Positions 39,721 through 48,846 of a DNA stretch of 64,000 nucleotides are shown here, in pieces. The stretch covers positions 1-64,000 of the forward strand of contig JAVTVJ010000223.1 in the NCBI GenBank assembly GCA_034509425.1, given 5' to 3'. The stretch's first letter is position 1; every line of letters starts with the position of its first letter. A model generated the notes under the pieces. That model was given only the letters and a program-made list of their open reading frames with translations, searched no databases and had not been told where the DNA came from. The position numbers were made by a program, and so were the translations under genes. This stretch comes from Eopsaltria australis. Its lineage: Eukaryota > Chordata > Aves > Passeriformes > Petroicidae.

Positions 39721-39724
39721 GAAA

Positions 39725-39840
39725 ACCATTCCTTTCCTTTCCATTCCTTTCCTTTCCTTTCCTTTCCTTTCCTTTCCTTTCCTTTCCTTTCCTTTCCTTT
39801 CCTTTCCTTTCCTTTCCTTTCCTTTCCTTTCCTTTCCTTT
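39725..39840. repeat. (CCTTT)n microsatellite
   Basis: About 23 nearly pure pentanucleotide units, probably grown from the adjacent CR1 tail or flank. Confidence 0.95.
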
Positions 39841-39973
39841 TCCCTGCTATTTTCATACCCTTTCCATCAATCCCAGGCCACTTGCCCAGCACACCCTATT
39901 TATTCTGGCACCACCTCCATTTTCCACCCCATTTGGGAAAAAGGGAAACAAACCACCGACTTTTCTCATCCAT

Positions 39974-39979
39974 TTTATT
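39974..39979 (-). terminator. CPA1: CPA1 polyadenylation signal
   Basis: AATAAA on the minus strand, 26 nt after the CPA1 stop, gives the very short 3' UTR typical of pancreatic zymogen mRNAs. Confidence 0.8.
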
Positions 39980-40004
39980 GATCACCTTCTTCCCCCTGTG
40001 CAGC

Positions 40005-43000
40005 TCAGTCCATGTTGTCCCTGGCGTGCTCCATGATGACCTTGAGGCCCAGCCAGGTCTCCTCGGCGGTGGGGACGATCTGCTTGGCGGGCAGCAGGAA
40101 CCCGTAGCGCCCCGTGTCCCGCAGCTCGAAGGTGAAGGAGTATTTGATGCCCTGGTTGTAGGTCCAGTCGATGGTTCCTCCGCTGGCTCGGTCTGGGGGA
40201 GGCAACAACCGGGAGGGGTTGGGAGAATTCTGTGGGAATTCTGTGGGGTGTGAGGGGTGGATTTGGGGTTTTTTTTTAGGTTTTTTGGGGGGTTTTTTAG
40301 GGTTTTTTGGGGATTTTTTTAGGGATTTGGGGTTTTTTGAGATTTGGGGATTTTTGGGGGTTTTTTGGGGATTTGGGGTTTTTTAGGGACTTTTTTGGGA
40401 TTTGGGAATTTTTTAGGGATTTGAGTTTTTTCTGGGATTTGGAGGGGTTTTTTTGGATTTAGGGTTTTTTTGGGGATTTTTTTGGGGTTTGGGGATTTTT
40501 TGGGGATTTGGGGTTTTTTGGGGATTTAGGGATTTTTTGGGGGATTTTTTAGGGATTTGGGGATTTTTTGGGGATTTTTTTGGGGTTTGGGTTTTTTTGG
40601 GGATTTTTTTAGGGATTTGGGGATTTTTTTAGGGATTTAGGGATTTTTCTGGGATTTGGGGTTTTTTTGGGATTTAGGGATTTTTTGGGGATTTTTTAGG
40701 GTTTTGGGGATTTTTTTGGGGATTTTTTTTGGGTTTGGGGTTTTTCTGGGATTTGGGGATTTTTTAGGGATTTAGGGATTTTTTGGGGGATTTTTTAGGG
40801 ATTTGGGTTTTTTTGGGGATTTTTTTGGGGATTTAGGGATTTTTTGGGGGGATTTTTTAGGGATTTGAGGATTTTTTGGGGATTTTTCTGGGATTTGGGG
40901 ATTTTTCTGGGATTTGGGGTTTTTTTGGTATTTGGGGTTTTTTTGGGGACTTCTTAGGGATTTGGGATTCTTTTGGGATTTGGGGATTTTTGGGGGATTT
41001 GGGGGATTTTGGGGCTGCCCAGCACTCACAGATGGTGGTGATGATGCTGCCGTACGTGTACTTGGTGCCGTAGAGAGAGGACAGAGCCGCCACAGCCTTG
41101 GCAGAAACCTCATGCTGGGAACACGGGCAAAAGGGGGGAAAAATGAGCCAAAGAAAGGAAAAACCTGTAGGACACAACTTCTTCCTGGGCCCCAAAGGAT
41201 GCAGAGCTCCTCCCAGCTTCCCAATGGCTGCAGAAGAGCAGCTCCAGCCCATCCCCAGCACAGGGGGCTCCTCACCAGTTCCTGCTGGTCGGGCGCCGGC
41301 GTCTCGGTGTAGCCGTAGGGGTAGAGCAGCAGCTGGGAGTAGCTGTGGATGGACACGAAAGCCTTGATGTTGCCGTGGCTCTTCACAAAGTCCACGATGG
41401 ATTTCACCTCGGGCTCCGAGTTGGGGTAGGGGCCGTGGTACGTCTCCGTGCAGGGGTTGTTGCTGGCTCCGGCCTCTGTGAGGAGAGGATGGTGAGAAAA
41501 CAGTGGGATTTTGGGGGTTTCCAAGCCCAAGAGGGTTTCCCACCCCTCAGCTGCTTGGTGGTGGTCAAGGAATGCTCCTGCAGCTCCTCCTTGGATTTGT
41601 ATGGTGACTTTATTTGTCACTAGGGGACATCAAAGCCCTGCTGGAGCCCAAACCCTCCCACAGAGAGCAAATCCCACCCTTCCCCAGGGGACACCAATGG
41701 ATCTTTGAGCCAGGAAGGGCCTTGGAGCCTCCACCTGGAGAGTGGGAATGCTCCTCAGGGGCCAGGGGAGAGCTCTGACCTCCAAAACCGGCGTCCCAGT
41801 TGCGGTTGGGGTCCACTCCGACACAGATGGAGCCCGAGTGCTTGGACCTGGTCTTGCGCCACAGGCGGTTCTGGAAGGGCAGAGCCACCTCAGCTGGTGC
41901 CCAGCTCGTGGTGGCCCCATCCCATCCCATCCCATGACAATGGGGATGAGGAGGCTTTGCCCTCTCAGGGCTGTGCAGCACCCCAAACCCTGCTCCCCAG
42001 CCCCATCCAGCGCCGCTGTAGGAACCAGGGAGAGGAAATTTGGGGCGGTACCGTGGTCTGGGTGAAGGCGAAGCCATCGGGGTTGGTGACAATCTCCAGG
42101 AAGATGTCCATGGTCTCCAGGATGGAGGCCACTCCTTCGTTATTGGCGTGATCCTGGACGATCTAGAGAGGAAGGAGGTTTGGGGCTCCCACCTGGATCC
42201 CACAGCTCCTGAGGGCCGGGTGGCCCTTTGGGGACAAAAGGGATGTCCCAGTACCTTCTTGGCAAACCAGACGCCGCTGGCCTGTGTCACCCACTCGCGG
42301 GAGTGGATGCCGGTGTCGATCCAGATGGCCGGGCGGTTCGAGCCCCCTGTGCTGAACTGGGAGAGCAGAGAGGAGGGCTTGGCTTTGTCCCTGTCACCTG
42401 TCCCTGTCACCACCCTGGATCCCCATCCTCAAACCCTCACCTTGAGCACGTAGAGGGGACGGTTCTCGGTGGAGCGGCCGATCTCCAGCTTGCTCACCAG
42501 GTTGGGGTTCTCGGCCACCAGCATGTCCATGAAATTGTAGATCTGGGAACAAGGGACATGGAGGTCACTCCCAGCTCACCCCCTGCCCTTGCTGAAAGTG
42601 GAGCTTTGCCAAGAGCGAGCTTTTTCCCCCCAAAATGCCCCAAATCTTGTGCTTTCCCACCTCATCGATGGTGTGGTAGGCTTCGTAGTTGAAGGTGTTG
42701 GTGTTGAGCGGCAGCTGGCGGCTGCTGCGGAGCATCTCCGTCTGCTCTTCATCCAGCAGGGCCTGTGGGACACGGGCTGGGATGAGCCCCATTCCCACAG
42801 GATGGGATCCCACCTGTCCCCTCCCCTGAGCCACCACTGACCTGCACGTCCTCGATCATGATGGAATAGGAGACCCCGCTGGCCTCCAGGTGGGCTTTGA
42901 CCGCCTGCAGGCTGGGGAAGGGCACGTGGATGTCCACGGGAAATCCGAGCCCGCGGGGAGCCAGCCAGAAATCCAGCTGGGATGGGAAAAATAGGGATAA

Positions 43001-43385
43001 GGGGTCAAATCCTGCCTTGGGACCAGCCTGTCCTGCTTGGTTCCCATAATCCCACACTCAGCCCACCCCTGCTGTGCTTGGGGGGTGTCCCCAAAATCCC
43101 AAAAATGTACCTGCAGATGCTCCAGGGCCTGCAGCTCCTGCACCTTCTGCAGCTCCTCATCGCTCTGGGGGACCACGCGCAGCACCTGGTGCCTGTGGGG
43201 TCAGGGGATGAGCTCTGACCCCGTTAGTCCGGCCTAACCCCACCCCATCCCGGGGATTTCCCCTGAGCCTTTTCCCGGTGCTCCCTCGGGGCTCCTCCAT
43301 CCCCATCCCGGCCCCCCTACCCAACGAAGGTCTCGGTGCAGGTGGCCACTGCCACCAGGGCAGCCAGGAGCACGGGGAGCCTCAT
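40005..43385 (-). CDS. CPA1: Carboxypeptidase A1 precursor, 420 aa
   Basis: Secreted M14 zinc metallocarboxypeptidase zymogen that removes C-terminal aliphatic and aromatic residues. Minus-strand exons: 43385-43321, 43192-43111, 42976-42842, 42762-42661, 42542-42441, 42356-42255, 42162-42052, 41870-41780, 41475-41276, 41114-41030, 40192-40005. Signal peptide is about residues 1-16 ([16 protein letters not shown]). The propeptide runs to about the SSR before [11 protein letters not shown]. Catalytic residues, with bovine CPA numbering in brackets: His180 (69), Glu183 (72), Arg238 (127), Asn255-Arg256 (144-145), His307 (196), Tyr359 (248, codon split by the last intron), Ile366 (255, A-type pocket), Glu381 (270). 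Thr379 (268) in FTFELRD separates CPA1 from CPA2 (Ala). It is nearest to CEP41, as in mammals. Intron 10 is filled by G/T-rich low-complexity DNA. Confidence 0.95.
40262..41015. repeat. G/T/A-rich low-complexity tract filling CPA1 intron 10
   Basis: About 750 bp of GGGATTTTTTGGGG-type words. Runs of four Gs recur every 6-12 bases on the plus strand; CPA1 pre-mRNA carries the C/A-rich complement. It occupies nearly all of intron 10 (40193-41029). Confidence 0.9.
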
Positions 43386-43432
43386 GGTCAGCGGGGACAG
43401 CCGGTCTCGCATCCCAACGGTGCCCTGGGGCC

Positions 43433-43490
43433 TCTTAAATCCCATGGGATGGTGGCCCCAGCCCGGCCCCTCCAGCTGTCCCTTTTCCCA
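43433..43490 (-). promoter_or_regulatory. CPA1 proximal promoter: TATA-like box and PTF1-like site
   Basis: ATTTAAGA (minus strand, 43440-43433) is a weak TATA-like element about 50 nt upstream of the CPA1 ATG. On the plus strand CAGCTG (43473-43478) is followed after four bases by TTTTCCCA (43483-43490). That resembles the bipartite E-box plus TC-box bound by PTF1 (PTF1A/RBPJL) in acinar genes. The spacing is one base longer than in the elastase-type sites I recall. Confidence 0.4.
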
Positions 43491-44135
43491 GGGCCCTGGG
43501 AAGGCTCTGGCTGCCACCAGCCAAGGTCAGGCACTCCCAGTCCCGGCCAAACCTGTCCCAGGAACCGGCTGGGGCCGTGCTGAGTCACCTGCCAGCAAGG
43601 TGAGACCGGGAGGTGCCCAAATCCCACCGCCCCCAGCGCTGGCTGAGAGGAGGGAAAGGATCAATTCGGGTTGAGAAAGCACAAAATGAAGATTTTCTCT
43701 TGGGGGCTTGGTGAGCTGGGTCCTTAAACCGCAGTGGTGGGGAAACTGGGTTAAAATTTGGCCCAGGACAGAGGTCAGAGCAGGTGACAGCTGTCCCAGG
43801 AGCCACAAATAGGCCTGGAAGCCCCTTGAACCTGATGATGGTCCTGAGGGTGCCCCATGTCCCCCCTTGCAGCCCCCCGGGAGGGGATGATGGAGCAAAG
43901 CTGCTCAAAACCCCACACATTTGGGGTTGGTTGCCCTAAACCCCCCATCTCCAATCCTGGCTGTTCCCCAAAGGATGGAGAACTTTGAGCCAAAGCCACG
44001 AAGGGAAAATCAGCACCTGCAGGGCTGGGACTCCTTTTCCACCCTTTTTCCACCCTTTCTCCACTCTTTTTTTTTTTTGAAGTTTAGCATGAAAAAAAAA
44101 CGAGGGTGCCTGAAAGCACTGAATCTCCACGGGGA
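43491..44135. other. CPA1-CPA5 intergenic spacer
   Basis: No exon is visible. The stretch holds distal CPA1 upstream sequence, including a CACCTG E-box near 43577, and ends at the CPA5 polyadenylation signal. A poly-T/A patch occurs near 44068-44100. Confidence 0.6.
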
Positions 44136-44141
44136 TTTATT
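44136..44141 (-). terminator. CPA5: CPA5 polyadenylation signal
   Basis: AATAAA on the minus strand, 33 nt after the CPA5 stop. Confidence 0.75.
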
Positions 44142-44173
44142 GAGAGGAGGGAATGCTGTGGGAGCTGCTGGGC

Positions 44174-47100
44174 TCAGTATGGATGCTCCAGGACGTGGAC
44201 CATGATGTCCAGCAGCGCCGGCCACGTCTCGGTGGCGGTGGGGACGATCTGGGAGCTGGGCAGGAGGAACCCGTAGCGCCCCGAGTCCCTCAGCTCCAGC
44301 GAGAAGGAATATTTCACGCCGTTGTCGTAGGCCCAGTCGATGGTGGTGCCTCCTGCCATGTCTGCAGGGAGAGGAGGGGAGGTGGGAGCCTGTTCCCGAG
44401 GGATTTTCCGTGGGATGAAGGAGGGACACTCACAGATGGTGTTGGCGATGCTGCCGTAGGTGTATTTTGTGCCAAAAACAGCGGCCAAGTCGCTCACGGC
44501 TTTCTTGGCCAGCTCATTCTGCAAAGGAACCGCCAGAAGTGGTGGGGTCTGCTGGATCAAGGGGCAGGGGGATCTAGAGCCCATCGTTCCCCATCCCCTC
44601 TGCTCTAGGTTTTCCCAAAAACCCTGGATTTTCAATGTTTGAGGTACATTTTGCAACCACCCTCCAGCAGGAACCAGGCACAGGGGTTCAATATTCGGGT
44701 TGTGTGTAAGGAGAGGAGCAGGGAGGCTCCTGGGGTGCTTTTCCAGGTGGTCCCAGCCCCACGTTTTGGGGCCACCTCACCATTTCCTGGTGGTCGGGCA
44801 TGGGTGCCATCCTGTATCCGTAGGGGAAGAGCAGCATCTGGGAGTAGCTGTGGATGGAGATGACGGACTTGACGCTCCCGTGGCCGCGGATGAAATCCAC
44901 GATGGCTCTCACCTCCCTCTCGGAGTGGGCGTGAGGGCCACAATAGGTCTCGGAGCAGGGATTGCTGCTGGACCCAGCACCTGGAGCAGGGGGAGAAGGA
45001 GATCCAGGGAGGATCCCTCAGCAAGGGTTTCCTGCTCGAGCAGGAAGTTCTGATGTTTTGAGGCACAAACTGTGCCCATCGTGGGGAGCCGGTGGCCGAG
45101 GTCTCACCTCCAAAGCCAGCATCCCAGTTCCGGTTGGGATCCACCCCGACGCAGCGGGAGCCGGCGTTGATGGACCTGGTCTTGCGCCACAGGCGGTTCT
45201 GGGAGTACGTGGAACAGGGACTTGATCCCAACCCCTGCCCAAGCATCTCCAGGGATCTCCACTCCCCACCCAAAAACCACAGAGAGCCGTGGCTGGGGAC
45301 AGCGCTGGGACAAGGTCCCCCCGCGGCGTCCCCGCACTCACGGAGCTGTGGGTGAAGGCAAAGCCGTCGGGGTTGACGACGATCTCCAGGAAGATGTCCA
45401 TGCTGTCCAGGATGGCCGTGACAGACGGGTCCCGCCCGTATTCCTCGGCGATCTGCGCGTGGAGAGGAGCAGGAGCTGCCCGGGTGCCCCTCGGGATGGA
45501 CGCAGGGTAAGGACTGGGGTCCCACATCCCAGGTGACCCCAAGGTCACCTTGTTGGCCGTCCAGACGCCGGTGGCTTGGGTGATCCATTCCCGCGAGTGG
45601 ATGCCGGTGTCCAGCCAGATGGCCGGGCGCTTCCGTCCCCCGGTGCTGAACTGTGCGGAGCCACCGGGTCGTTGAGGTTGGGAAAACTCTCCAGGATCAC
45701 AGAATCCAACCTGTGACTGACCCCACCTCGTCCCCAGCCCAGAGCTCTGAGTGCCACCTGCAGGGATGGGGACACCAAACCTCCCTGGGCACTTCCAAGG
45801 CCTGACCACCCTTCCCATGGAGAAATTCCCAAATATCCAACCCAACCTTCCCCTGGCACAACTTCTCATCCCAAGGAGGGGTTTTCAAGGCGAGGCTGCC
45901 CCAGGACCCACCTTCAGCACGTACAGGGGCCTGTTCTCGTAGCTCTGCCCGATCTGGATCTTGCTGACCAGGCCGGGGTGATCCTCCACCAGCACGTCCA
46001 TCCAGTCGTAGATCTGGAAATGAGGAGCTGCTGGGTCACGAGGCTCAGCCTGGGCCTCACCTCTTGGTTTTGAGGGCATCCAGCACCAGATGGATCAGGC
46101 AGAGCTTTCTTGGGGAAGATCTGGGGCTTCCCTGGGGATCTGGGGCTTCCTTGGGGAAGATCTGGGGCTTCCCTGGAGAACACGAGGTGCTTGGGGCTCT
46201 GTGTGAGCAGGGAAAGGCACACCACAAGGTTTTTGGGAAAGCAGAATGAGTGGTGAGGAGAAAAAGCTCTGAGATTCCCCCCCCCAACACCCTCACAGCC
46301 CCCACCAGTCCCAAACTGGGCTCCAAGCACCCCCAAAGTGAAGCTGGAAATGTCTTCCACAGGGTGGGAGACTCCAGGAGAGGCCACGCTGGATGTGGGA
46401 AGGTTTCCCAGTCTCCCACCTCCACCAAGGAAGAAAATCGTGTCCCAGGGAGGTCTCAGCTGGCACCAAGAGCTCACCATGACCGTCACCGCGTGGATGT
46501 GAGCCCAGCAGGACAAAGCCAGCGCTCTGCAGAGAAAGGTACCTCATCTATCGTGTGGTAGGAGGCGAAATCGAACGTCCTTGAGCTTCTCTTGACCCTC
46601 CTCGACCTCCTCATGCCTTCCTTTTCTTCATCCAATAATTCCTGGGTAGGAGGCAACAAAAAAAACCCAAAATCCTCCAGGCTGGAAGGAGCAGGGGGTT
46701 GGATTTTTCTTTCATGTCTTTATTTCCAACTTCTTGGGCTTTCTCTTGAGACTGAGCTGCAGGAGCTCATCCTGTTCCCATCATAGCCATTACCTGCACG
46801 TCCTCAATCATGATGCTGTAGGAAAAATTATGGGAATCCAGGAATTTTTTGACTCCTTGGAGGCTGGGGAAGGGCACCCGCAGGTCCGTGGGGTGGCTGG
46901 GGCTGCTGGGGTGACGCCAAAAGTCCACCTGAGAAGAGGAAGCTGAGCTGAAAGGGAGAACTCAGCTCCATCCTGTGCATCCAGTGAGTTCCAGGAATCT
47001 CCCAGGAGTTTCTGTGGAGGATCTGAAGGGGTTTTTGGACAAATTTTGGGCCACGGGTGGATGTCTGGATAGGGATCTACAGAAATGTTTCAGCCCAAGT

Positions 47101-48846
47101 TGGTTGTGGGCTGCAAAGTCCCTTTGAGTGAGGATTTCTGGGATGTTCCCAGTTCATCCAGAGCTCAAGGACACCAGGTTAAATTCATATTTATTTGAAT
47201 TTCTATAAATGATCCGTTTCCAAAATGGGGAGGAAAATGGGATGGGATGGCAAAGGAAGGAGGGAGCCCTGGATTCAGCCCAGGGGGATGCTCAGGAGCC
47301 CTCAGAGCTCACCTGCAGCTCCTCCTGCTCTCCCAGCACCCCGAGCAGGGCCATCTCCTCCTCAGTCCTGGCTGTCACACGCAGGACCTGGTCCCTGCAG
47401 GGAGGCACAGGGGTCACAGCGAGGGGATCGGGGCTGGGCAAGCTCCACACCGGCTCAGAGGGGTGGAAAATGCATCAATTGTTGGAGGTGAGAGGGAAAA
47501 ATGCAGGTTCAGAGCAGCCATGATGGGAAAAGAGCAAAGTTCTGGGGAGCCTGGGATGATCTCAGATGATTTGGATCAGGGAATGTCTCATGTGGATATT
47601 TTCTGTGTTTATGGATGTATTTCCTAGCAGAGGTTCCACCCCAGCCTGGCTGGGCTGCACAAGGACAGGCACAGCCCCTGGAGAGGAGGAAACGTTCTCC
47701 AGTGGGAGAGAGATTTTCCCATTTGGATCAATCCCCTCTCTCTGACCTCTCCTGTGGGGCAGTGCTTAAATCCTCCCAAAACAGCACGAAATTCCTGCAC
47801 CTTTCCCCTTCTGTGCCTTTCATCCTCTTAACAGGAAAGGAAAGGAAAAAGGAAAGGAAAAAGGAAAGGAAAGAGGAAAAGGAAAGAAGGGAAAAGGGAA
47901 AAGGGTCACATCACAGAACATCTTGAGTTGGAAGGAACCAGGGTCACATCCAACTCCAGGCCCTGCACAGACACCCCAACAATCCCACCCTGTCCCTGAG
48001 GGCGTTGTCCAAACTTTTTTATGGATAGGTTTTCCCTACTCTGAACACGGGACTCCCACTTTCTCTACAAATTACTTCTCATTGCCAGTCCAGTCATTCA
48101 GATTTTCTGGAAATCATTGGAGGCTTTGGGAGTTTTGGGTGGTCCTGATCCCCCTCTACATTCCATGCCCCCTTCTCAGCCTCATTCCTGCTCTGGACTG
48201 GGCTGTTCTTATCTCCAGGAGCTGCCACCAGGATGTTTGTCCTGGAAAAGCGCTGCCCTCCCTCCACAGGGCCCCTTCTCCAGCCACATCTTGTTCTTTC
48301 CCACGGCGTGTTATTCCCAGCAATCCTTGGTTATTCCCAGCAATCCTTGGTTATTCCCAGCAATCCTTGGTTATTCCCAGCCATCCTTGGTTATTCCCAG
48401 CAATCCTTGGTTATTCCCAGCAATCCTTGGCTGTGATTCCCAGCAATCCTTGGGTTTTATTCCCAACAATCCTCGGATGGCTCCACAGCCATCGGTGTTT
48501 GAGCCATGCTCACCATCCCCTGATCCTCTGGGATTCCACACCCTGGCAAAGCTCGGAGTGCTGCCCTCAGGGTTCAGCATTCCCAAATTTCTCCCTGCTG
48601 CACGCTCCAAACCTGGGGTGAAACCTCATCTTCCCTTCTTGGGATAAACCCTGTGGGATTTCCTCCTTTGGGATGCCACCCTCCTGACTGACCCCAAGGA
48701 CAACAGTGGGCTCAGATCTCTGTCACTGGATCCCCAGCCCAGCCGTGGTGTCCCACCACCCCCGGCTCCAGCAGGACTCACCCCACGAAGAGCTGCTCGC
48801 TGCTGGTGACCCCCAGGAGGCCGAGGAGCACCAGGAGGGTCCCCAT
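44174..48846 (-). CDS. CPA5: Carboxypeptidase A5-like precursor, 419 aa
   Basis: Secreted M14 carboxypeptidase zymogen. Minus-strand exons: 48846-48782, 47394-47313, 46928-46794, 46641-46543, 46013-45912, 45650-45549, 45452-45342, 45198-45108, 44980-44781, 44518-44434, 44361-44174. Signal peptide is about 1-16 ([16 protein letters not shown]). The activation segment ends in a strongly basic stretch (RRSRRVKR). Zn ligands are His179, Glu182 and His306; catalytic Glu380; Tyr358; Ile365 (A-type pocket), all intact. CPA5-like features are [30 protein letters not shown] and [13 protein letters not shown], plus its place between CPA1 and CPA2. Ser378 and Leu379 in [11 protein letters not shown] differ from CPA1 and CPA2. 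The lineage call is by remembered similarity; a bird-specific A-type paralog is the alternative. The 5' end has a small GC-rich patch instead of a TATA box. Confidence 0.88.
45685..45855 (-). mobile_element. CR1 LINE 3' fragment
   Basis: Antisense CR1 (ATCACAGAATCCAACCTGTG, GCCACCTGCAGGGATGGGGA) in CPA5 intron 5. Confidence 0.65.
46108..46185. repeat. ~23 bp tandem repeat, three units
   Basis: GATCTGGGGCTTCCCTGGGG units in CPA5 intron 4. Confidence 0.8.
47830..47905. repeat. (GGAAA)n microsatellite
   Basis: Purine-rich run next to a CR1 fragment in CPA5 intron 1. Confidence 0.9.
47908..48020 (-). mobile_element. CR1 LINE 3' fragment
   Basis: Antisense CR1 end (CACAGAACATCTTGAGTTGG, then AAGGAACCAGGG) adjacent to the GGAAA run. 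Confidence 0.65.
48305..48475. repeat. ~20 bp minisatellite, eight units
   Basis: TTATTCCCAGCAATCCTTGG repeated with one CCATCC variant, in CPA5 intron 1. Confidence 0.95.

Larger units (their letters stand above)
37878..39973. other. CEP41 3' flank / possible long 3' UTR
   Basis: No coding exon is visible between the CEP41 stop and the CPA1 polyadenylation signal. Candidate plus-strand poly(A) signals are at 37873 and 39284-39289. A minus-strand CR1 fragment (39415-39720) and a CCTTT pentanucleotide run (39725-39840) occupy the right part. CEP41 and CPA1 are convergent here. Confidence 0.6.

Noticed and set aside
39725..39840. Telomere- or satellite-like CCTTT run
   Set aside because: A pentanucleotide microsatellite, not TTAGGG; no telomeric motif arrays occur in the window.
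44632..45588. 318-aa minus-strand open frame across CPA5
   Set aside because: It is a frame running through introns; the true coding path follows exons with conserved phases identical to CPA1 and CPA2.
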